Source: Candidatus Woesearchaeota archaeon
Lineage (GTDB): Archaea; Nanobdellota; Nanobdellia; Woesearchaeales; UBA10200
Direction: 5' to 3'
Assembly: GCA_018302185.1 (NCBI GenBank)
Contig: JAGVZX010000002.1
Span: forward strand, 1 to 20,089
DNA: 20,089 nt
A program made the position numbers and the translations under genes. Shown here in pieces: positions 20,001-20,089 of the stretch (position 1 is the first letter of the stretch; the number at the start of each line of letters is the position of its first letter). Under the pieces are notes generated by a model, which saw only the letters and a list, made by a program, of their open reading frames with translations, ran no database searches and had not been told where the DNA came from.

Positions 20001-20072
20001 TATCTCAGGATCTTTAATCCCCAATTTATCAAGGGTATTGTCAAGCCCTGAACGGGCGTATGCTGCCGGCAT
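2025..20072 (-). CDS. Giant multidomain protein (at least 6015 aa) with EF-hand, HhH, FHA, HD and protein kinase domains and long coiled coils
   Basis: One uninterrupted frame of over 18 kb. Order of what I can recognise, by residue from the ATG at 20072: hydrophobic Gly-rich segment 86-117; EF-hand-like loop 185-196; second hydrophobic segment about 511-543; Pro pentapeptide array 785-934; coiled coil about 950-1420 with exact heptads from 1375; HhH-like domain 1432-1490; Pro/Gln linker with 21-residue repeats about 1512-1569; helical and TPR-like stretch to about 1905; hydrophobic Gly-rich segment about 1919-1972; degenerate HhH-like domain 2482-2531; FHA 3276-3370; unassigned alpha/beta domain about 3400-3575; HD phosphohydrolase-like domain about 4100-4340; protein kinase about 4705-4990; coiled coil about 5410-5760; six-cysteine tail 5980-6008. 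Short cysteine pairs recur at 2615/2618, 3163/3166, 3770/3774 and 5270/5273. No signal peptide is visible. The frame stays open to 20089, and the codon at the edge reads NTG, so a start six codons earlier or beyond the window is possible; no good Shine-Dalgarno precedes 20072. Overall role is inferred to be a signalling scaffold. Confidence 0.9.
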   Translation of the reverse strand: MPAAYARSGLDNTLDKLGIKDPEILKTVETKLDKRIEGGVNSAVADSVSQQADAISHQKSYFSSYDAPVEASKNLWEGVDKGEWGTVAGNAVSGTWSMGMATIGLVGSGLHDAIAVVSGETILDTYSTQSKNERTKARERGEKEQKSISKLMSLQPTEKAVTNKELARDVMYSISELSKNSPIFDRDGDGTISMSEANGDKNEASRTANAEQWRFQLDNQAKTIRIKYGLNNDEFTSDDLINLMLANERSGGELGHTMAVRAASSQTEILAADLRFNALAKIEGERASQRSANLALIGGDPKDPNSIYNKNPLSNAWTGITQPLAGIAYLNRALMGTEAETNKEDARRKREADGVRLIADMLNPSTITTSSVNRGVTLDEISKLVNADDPLSRAQGKKELENLLNKDKKINDKTQKIKITDRDIRAIAQALEDNPQLIAARASELSSQGKLVEANTLQALSYKKEAEIQMQARNLDGAENYARLAAKSDASQQDFAEDVAAKARFERASAPVINTVYEVGNIATGIITMGGVGSGLAAVAKTTGVTKYLATTRVGSMWNARSASQAASASREAAAETIKDAAKAAVKSPANKELAERTIQNVKSAMQEMNTYETAAKAARAAGNYAKAAEYLEKVSEAASKISQAQAELARATSIIKNPVLYEQVQAIGQFLKPVGEFMYKPGEIWDETVDEAIEETGETTKTIGSIVGASLGRGRSRLNAATNTKDYRAKSSAQFKAYTQQNADALRNSYAIYDGQAYSVDVDSNGEVTLTPAQANIPALQGYQQPSTSQPEASPPEAPPPSAPQPEASPPEAPPPSASQPSTLPEEVSEPVTSPPEAPEPETLPLDTLPTEKLQPENLLPEASETFTVPSDTLPEEVSEPVTSPPEAPEPEKLPLDTLPTEKLQPDKSKPETLPLDTSQQDTSPKGTSQPPARLKIGDLDRAQGLVIVDASGKPAVDKDGKSISRQFGQLQLNVASDASKAAIDKEIKGASKGEAEFLEHQRTLVDVDTAIKAAQRDAALAQQELDMLRNGNAPAEEVRVAESRLAGSSQAVNKAMQDYAILSRDAARSDADAMQAEIDKVAQKYYAAQEGSNAESELEQQLVALGYIRQQKAIEAAEHDASLLSLQANDAAQKARDARSKLEAETDAQKRRDLEQQLIEEADTLAEKQKELAAAKEQVAKEKAEKEETYQQLLNAQKDDAAKKTSSLNPFARRDAAKEIESIEQSERFSAQQRQKYLDEHAAAETERKLSEITSIIAQGTVSDPVTSHALQENSQLAQELGKIEVVIEILEDRLVASSDKQGEAGIVEQIENLNARKAQILQQLELNRLDLLVSYNDIKSQHEAAMQKAAQEAEARMKIEEQAYAENARRNAETEKIKAETERIKAETEKLKAETEKIKAEEEKKAREAAAQPTSPLGQGTAPATTTPIDKLSGQGVSQETIDKLKKEKFNTIEDLKGISSGELQIIEGIDAATADSILSARDKVLATPPLTAGQQQSTQSPAPRTEAPAAQPIAPTAQQPEAQPTVAPTAQQPIAPTGQQPAGQPVVAPTAQRPIAPTGQQPAVAPQAGQGQAAVPQTDKSAPLQKPATQTPVTQTPIAVRDYGQVRQELLAAFDAKDKAKADYGRLQKQADDLKAKNGEKDPKTQAAVQAAQDAKKRAEEAEKIHASLDKEIGLIQNIPDARQKAVDARKEYENARGTAEQIIIEEGEGFAKQFAKDELNKADEAKTKLDKAQQDAESKEKELADLLKQRQADALVKFKDKLAGRLTSSEIKSYGTAAGYSFGEILREAGIDVNDPAALGEIADAINSRLQDAEIKSDDAVVDRYSQEMLKDAGIKDARTQAPVTGSDRIALQNLLGTTLIAKGNAETKLGNVDAAKQSYEAAKKVLEEAAKADSVVVSRAGKILRGSGRAVRNTVVGVFSYGASGIVGSTLGVSKVVGIGSYVLGATSFAIGGVTSLVRSPAYVIFGKKVDPSKNRWQDMKARAKKPFEFKTSKKIWRFAGNAWTATTLKDGTKSSFNYATKKFKDIAAPVTKAPRKALRTNIAAVDDELRQLANHERAKPAAENSGNSPAAKKVGEMTHAEFEATVEKGVSKALAARDAAQNAAADTTTTDAERIALEERAAEAERKLADAEAELARLRSATTTVQEAVAPEVPVVPSAPVVPTAPVDLTAGTNVRSFDEVISPAEMKAFEEKLDANKKLEQEKSAHEFNIQEYERRLKEEREIASQIEAAYKKMQETGEIAVSDSPGVTAGTFIGKSPQTFSINGRTYKFTQKAGDYYWFSDIETGNGLRIEPSSLTQSKLTDTQAKLAEVNKKLGELSATIDKAKQAKKLKELHEIRQSLEERVSEAEAALKDEAGLTAATRNWANPGIPASEFREINRKRFQEQLSSGRKQLEKINEDILSLQEFVVSQAAPDAAPKLEKADSVVAVAQTGDKTADEIQTQQTPVLTETAPASTAPQLTLQQLKDAFAVKNLIGDGMLNQLLVIANKKGITTVEGIASLRDVDLQGFNQNQKKSVLAAAQKLAAEKAAREAATALKNTEAPEVKPASNVVKISDYVLDETGRAIKIVQEVESAEQASQDMSEANNEINREMQTIIENNPELHDACSNCQSLRADVEKILNEARAAYESRDGKTATKKIEEAYAQLHEGMDELIKQVEETEIDVEKAKIEFSPFNRNRLRDLITNELPKKGLKGKEDLLKKLKKLDAAAAKWNAPLSGADAQAVKKGLEAKRDFNAEVAEARQGLLKNADLDKIVLVTDGNLIVQERFARTYFKAEDEKIKIAARKVLVLAQEVENTVSGRPLKKLTAGEQAVIQKRINSILNSISDAEAQVVLETLIDYTGKNTKALSGGEVATLLDLSTKQNPKLEFAFSPESYLAEDTSITTEGRLNMRLTTEDVDVLVEQKDDGSCCRILQPDGKPLTDAQDKSIISNERAKLQIQKATERFEKAIAGIEAQQKLEQDKKILVRELPSFFGEVSLDKLTLKERIELIKKVRAELTRQHASALVQKAGSESEFYNTVVDEVYIAHKSNFDKLLQQRKLVGEGITIDRLVQESEAYLVAIGNKFVEQNRQRIAERLVSYLSSKGLTAEAQITAHIKSLLNRPRYTESQKQDLLAAVKAAGLKNIIAAVQKTAGVDSEKATEVATAVLESSPCTKCIAVPLFIKEIDATVKAISAQAGSSKTIDAIMDEAAATVILRYINAVEAGDINVENNIRELEGAIAHFEAKGFVQTQVEKDIVAAARRKITELKSQSTPGKAATATTSTAVSIEVIIGGKIVALTEGQTITLGRSINNNFVLDNPSVSRNHAVITFEGGQLYLTDLGSSYGTFVNGKKADKNVKVPITATDEVSLANSIKVSFVQAAYPKIDVKKIELDVARINQKITDFESVQGEFTELLWTHNAPVESVDAIFGSGNIRAIDEAGKIIKRGANFRYGLDSQFGEIKFVMKKGFEQSYKGVDGNGKVTQQAFFSDLYRQAENRYGKKLTEQELKQKLAEDYEFRNKLGKYPEEETLVGDKEVYKRSYTNPQLQISEDVKITEVEAVLVPEHLYSQVVAAAQRNGFDTGKIIKVSGTGTANGYYAYHEGKKIGDLGSAVAKGVAKPPITLNKDNTVNQGSSSNLIVNPGSYKMEEQAYLRLLAQQKLKDAEVQAAVQQPRAIAESEGLRESAQKAVKVGSPAAADKPSGIGNNIASNIDNDKLYPWLDQVIAMNSVAGQKLSPELVDRILTGALARVEEHNKIKFPDVDAVKQRYIKERLGQAVCASPCDTSTHKAEVAIREALGTAITSQSTDTGTATLEAPAPETTETAPVETPGKPLDQATIDNAANEFMQEFNAELAEPNAVEILGHAAGENIKISQKLIEIGEALGQLKNRNSETAKRLRRAAEALLLKQKLIAKDIAKDIDLANLLNTFAAQNKELLGKKLKISPTQVIGINAEYVEIVESGTGGYNLRFYDKNGVIIRSDKLFVNIKLEDLNKFTFEDASVNPKINAVLEQKKAVIAALIADIRNEVEFQEKSVTAEELERVDKRLRENGLPDAEVKALMKPLLTASVENSNAVKQLRQINSEIKNPQIRKAAETALAAGISGFVNDQLKAENREVRYHSIVHWNNVVNDVKTKINKFYSENAAAKQLLSADEISREQDLDILAALTHDIGYVELEGFEGLREASSTVTGEKPPIATGHELRGQSFLESLRQQGLTQEDIEALQLRIEATVFRPDKARFTPKEYVILTDVVNNLLNNKPASEGLIELVNGKEQPVDVNVVLKRLRDSGLAKSYVDAIENAIADIKQNKQIDDKTRASLKKLFSATVGARALGQADVGYTAQEDLALAALLRQEFENDVLLTAKQLKKLGVKIDTSKPVAEVIKQLRSILYVDINNKWVLKSVAEMQKIFQEQGLSSDNALIAAEALDNARGWVQTWEPTMAKFLAGSLGFQLNFGQPRVNVFKGEIITKDRSGNIVYQYISEVKVDVLSEQVAGQLANQQVFAQFDKVFNKAGILTIGEGGEIANIRTRLVSSGLDIKIIDGIISELIIQNTKNIAAAEQKAREEAAKKAEEARLAKEEAARLEQAKKAETVSDARAESPQQLSQSAAEEGSAPSVPEQFGDLVSTTKIGEGFENLLEEIVAEEMAADGLADNPDKQDSADEGFGIRKFKTVYSQPGRPVSPKPGEVAVRMTSLEELLSPDDGKTVINGKKYWKIGDKYYERRFEFLSSGGFGAVFKVISTEVNSNGEKINRQGNPKNRVLKIGIPSMNGWSSIRQSIVAEKGNLDEIRTSFKADPSIDDRVADAIPQAYGEVLEDVNPDPADFFRAIFEKKLLPQEAIDTITKKRKGETSEQAIARFLGSLKNLEGPARAYLQEFVEGNTLDSMIKDEGGEFTEQDLHDGYAQLDDVMEGLHGINIYHRDEKPNNIMVVMKDGKIVRENGKVKFKLLDYGIAAKTGSDKTRLSKAEQAIAEQDAARYIMGKAIAYSGFYTTKAKEANKDGDKQKALEYSDKAIGSFKDAEGAYSSESKSYFGMMYTDAQQRVFMDALKILGVPASGIGSGDVAKLIRYFKNPGNLKKQLEKQKTIADKIDYLRGLGISEKGIQAIVGVIPSEQENNLFERSARGEKISSAEIKEAILDLESFDWRYDKYNIYTGESLIGYSDSEKRDALFGKMKIRSELGKKLLKIADKIEGVDRTLTMTVGTVEDSAESDELGSETPGSSIDDADLDLLEAALLGVDDDFRDTTAPLTPEDIKAAKEKAAAEIPVFLTDNNRQNKCSDCILLIGRVKKLIAEGNLEGARKLIRSEIDDVVEGTQQSFIEIEAQNYVEAIESLTFALNGINKGEIGAAELRRALDDLKAKVENARQAAKLSTTAKPTESNVRAPISSDMGDYVGAVAQNSPGSSQDISARNIDVAPQTKTKENIQKEIEGIDREIENADAEIKRLTYEFESAQVLADSSAAASDEGSIVAREAVEKRDKAFEDRKDAVQKKIQLQRKLAALSAELQEASKLEEQKKRQEELVRQEEAVKIAAELAKANDAVSQAEARAKLIADIQKEFMKIDGTEASDSNKYSAKADVIAGRIQQAQNSLETITEKELVAIRDALSAGMDADPDIGRSAALTNIIIELRNNAKDDVAQAKAKADYVLNTKKPDARALDERIKTIENELSDLEIKVPELEAELNIRIKARQQARGGTEEFAQAKKLEEQTSKELDAARAKKAALEKERLPFVELKKAVDARKKADEKNARSLEEEARKKAEQDKVPDSKELVDEKSASEEIQPTAQKPSKILRLDDILKSESADERNARKKRLAAAGGVVAFNNMPLSQRRNLAKADMLFVGIMCLTYTTEECDKVKAAQRIYLEQLEAAMKKIQESSSLSQNMKGLLVADIRSGKIEPRDIDDGLLAAIAKAKDADEARNALRNALSISSGDAIVVNAVVSNKAAKETAVKEVKASSLDARIREKIIAGLESGKILPEQVDANNRVCQPSQCKEGCALPEIYSIKAECGQATVCCIIPEQES
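2049..2135 (-). other. Six-cysteine C-terminal tail of the giant protein
   Basis: Residues 5980-6008 carry cysteines spaced C-x4-C-x3-C-x11-C-x5-C-C, at 5980, 5985, 5989, 6001, 6007 and 6008, with GC and VCC submotifs, seven residues from the end. The rest of the protein is cysteine-poor. Compact tails with this spacing resemble small disulfide-rich domains that I recall on secreted or surface proteins of DPANN-type archaea. Metal binding is the alternative. If oxidised, it would put this end outside the cytoplasm, which sits badly with an ATP-using kinase domain upstream. Confidence 0.55.
5103..5960 (-). other. Hanks-type protein kinase domain of the giant protein
   Basis: Residues about 4705-4990. 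The glycine loop is LSSGGFGAVFKV (G4722, G4723, G4725). The ATP-anchoring lysine is K4754 in RVLKIG. The hinge is LQEFVEGNTL (E4867 onward). The catalytic loop is HRDEKPNN (H4911, D4913, K4915, N4918) and the metal-binding motif is LLDYGIA with D4941, so DYG replaces DFG. All catalytic residues of an active Ser/Thr-type kinase are therefore present. Between the lysine and the hinge there are some 110 residues, more than usual, so an insert is likely. The activation segment is short and I find no APE motif; the following EQDAARYIMGKA probably serves as the start of helix F. Substrates are unknown. Confidence 0.9.
7053..7772 (-). other. HD-superfamily phosphohydrolase-like domain of the giant protein
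   Basis: Residues about 4100-4340. YHSIVHW (H4111, H4115) is followed by ALTHDIGY with the paired H4160-D4161, then GHELRG (H4191). A closing aspartate is offered by ILTDVV (D4241) or by LGQADVGY (D4327); the latter is followed by an acidic helix as in phosphodiesterase-type HD proteins. The order H...HD...H...D is that of metal-dependent phosphohydrolases acting on nucleotides or phosphate esters. Substrate cannot be told from the sequence. A stretch of about 85 residues between the two candidate aspartates suggests an insertion. Confidence 0.78.
9348..9875 (-). other. Unassigned alpha/beta domain after the FHA domain, faintly ADP-ribosyltransferase-like
   Basis: Residues about 3400-3575 look globular, unlike the surrounding coiled coils. 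They start LLWTHNAPVESVDAIFGSG (W3407, H3409), pass through FGEIKFVMKKG, and end ITEVEAVLVPEHL, containing E3548-x-E3550. A beginning of the form hydrophobic-x-T/H...Ile-x-x-x-Gly and an end of the form E-x-E-hydrophobic-hydrophobic-V-P occur in several ADP-ribosyltransferase-fold toxins. The resemblance is weak, and I cannot exclude an unrelated fold. Confidence 0.25.
9963..10247 (-). other. FHA (forkhead-associated) domain of the giant protein
   Basis: Residues 3276-3370 show every hallmark of the fold in order: LGRS (R3299) at the first loop, FVLDNPSVSRNHAVI with the conserved S-R-N-H, LTDLGSSYGTFVNG, and a closing VPITATDEVSL strand. Family knowledge says FHA domains bind phosphothreonine peptides through the Arg, Ser and Asn of these loops, all of which are present. 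Its likely partner is a phosphothreonine made by the kinase domain of the same chain or another copy of it. Confidence 0.93.
12480..12629 (-). other. Second, degenerate helix-hairpin-helix-like domain
   Basis: Residues 2482-2531 (LIGDGMLNQLL, GITTVEGIASL, DLQGFNQNQK, then an Ala-rich helix) match the pattern of the clearer HhH-like domain at 1432-1490, with the second hairpin GFNQ in place of GIDA. It probably arose by internal duplication and then decayed. Confidence 0.4.
15367..15540 (-). repeat. 63-bp tandem repeat encoding a Pro/Gln-rich linker
   Basis: Two near-identical 63-bp units (starting on the plus strand at about 15376 and 15439) and a third partial one encode 21-residue repeats of the type VAPTAQQPIAPTGQQPAGQP. 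The unit is a multiple of three, so gain or loss keeps the frame. The product is a flexible extended linker between the HhH-like domain and the next coiled coil. Confidence 0.75.
15603..15779 (-). other. Helix-hairpin-helix-like domain of the giant protein
   Basis: Residues 1432-1490 read LSGQGVSQETIDKLKKEKF, TIEDLKGISSGEL, then IEGIDAATADSIL. The layout (first hairpin, helix, TIEDL, second hairpin GIDAATA, final helix) is that of the tandem HhH domain seen in RadA/Rad51 N-termini and RNA polymerase alpha C-termini. Such domains bind DNA or proteins. Here it sits between two low-complexity linkers, so it may be a protein-protein spacer. Confidence 0.65.
15846..15950 (-). repeat. 21-bp repeat encoding exact coiled-coil heptads
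   Basis: Starting at residue 1375, four consecutive seven-residue units AETEKIK, AETERIK, AETEKLK, AETEKIK and a fifth, diverged unit AEEEKKA follow each other. The DNA units are 21 bp and differ only at a few positions. The heptad has one Ile/Leu per turn and many salt-bridge pairs, as in a single stable helix or weak coiled coil. Confidence 0.8.
17271..17720 (-). repeat. 15-bp minisatellite encoding 30 proline-containing pentapeptides
   Basis: Exactly 450 bp, residues 785-934, divide into 30 units of five residues such as SQPEA, SPPEA, PPPSA, LPEEV, SEPVT, PEPET, LPLDT and LPTEK. Higher-order copies are visible: a 45-bp (15-residue) unit repeated twice at about 17617-17706, and a 150-bp offset duplication in which 17351-17454 and 17501-17604 agree at 99 of 104 bases. 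The encoded stretch is acidic, proline-rich and surely disordered or extended, like wall- or surface-spanning linkers. All lengths are multiples of three, so the frame survives. Confidence 0.85.
19485..19520 (-). other. EF-hand-like calcium-binding loop
   Basis: Residues 185-196 read DRDGDGTISMSE, a 12-residue loop with Asp at positions 1, 3 and 5, Gly at 6, Ile at 8 and Glu at 12. This is a complete canonical EF-hand or dockerin-type ligand set. A helix-like stretch precedes it; the partner hand, normally needed for a pair, is not evident, though GLNNDEFTSDD about 35 residues later is a degenerate candidate. Confidence 0.7.
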
Positions 20073-20089
20073 AGTATCTCTCTTGGTCA

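Noticed and set aside
20040..20072. Signal peptide with an A-Y-A cleavage site at the start of the giant protein
   Set aside because: The visible residues before the A-x-A are hydrophilic (TKRDTMPA) and there is no hydrophobic core.

Overview
The window looks like a piece of an archaeal genome, most likely an AT-rich lineage of the DPANN type (Woesearchaeota/Pacearchaeota-like). That placement is inferred from BRE/TATA-type promoters upstream of two genes, short T-rich tracts where terminators would be expected, and resemblance of the three small genes to families I recall from those genomes. No rRNA or tRNA is present to confirm it. Every supported gene lies on the minus strand, so transcription runs from high to low coordinates.

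Layout, in transcriptional order. (1) One giant reading frame fills 2025-20072 and is still open at the right edge, so its true 5' end may lie outside. It encodes at least 6015 residues without a stop. It combines recognisable signalling modules with long Ala/Glu/Lys-rich coiled coils and low-complexity linkers. From the N-terminus it holds an EF-hand-like loop, a 30-unit proline pentapeptide array, a coiled coil with exact heptad repeats, a helix-hairpin-helix-like domain, a second Pro/Gln-rich repeat linker, a hydrophobic glycine-rich segment, a second degenerate HhH-like domain, an FHA domain, an unassigned mixed alpha/beta domain, an HD phosphohydrolase-like domain, a Hanks-type protein kinase domain, another long coiled coil and a six-cysteine C-terminal tail. 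(2) After a 130-base gap comes a small single-pass membrane protein (1136-1894) with its own promoter. (3) Next is a compact HEPN / MNT-type nucleotidyltransferase pair (973 down to position 1, the second gene cut by the window edge). Its TATA box is bracketed by three operator-like GGAA...CC boxes.

How the parts may work together: kinase and phosphothreonine-reader (FHA) domains in one polypeptide suggest a self-contained phosphorylation scaffold, with the HD domain as a possible second enzymatic activity. The coiled coils and proline linkers would give it great length. The HEPN/nucleotidyltransferase pair has the gene order and tight spacing of a toxin-antitoxin module and appears to be an independent unit. 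The membrane protein has no assigned function. Stretches without genes are short: 974-1135 holds the promoter and operators of the pair plus T-tracts, and 1895-2024 holds the promoter of the membrane protein plus a small hairpin.
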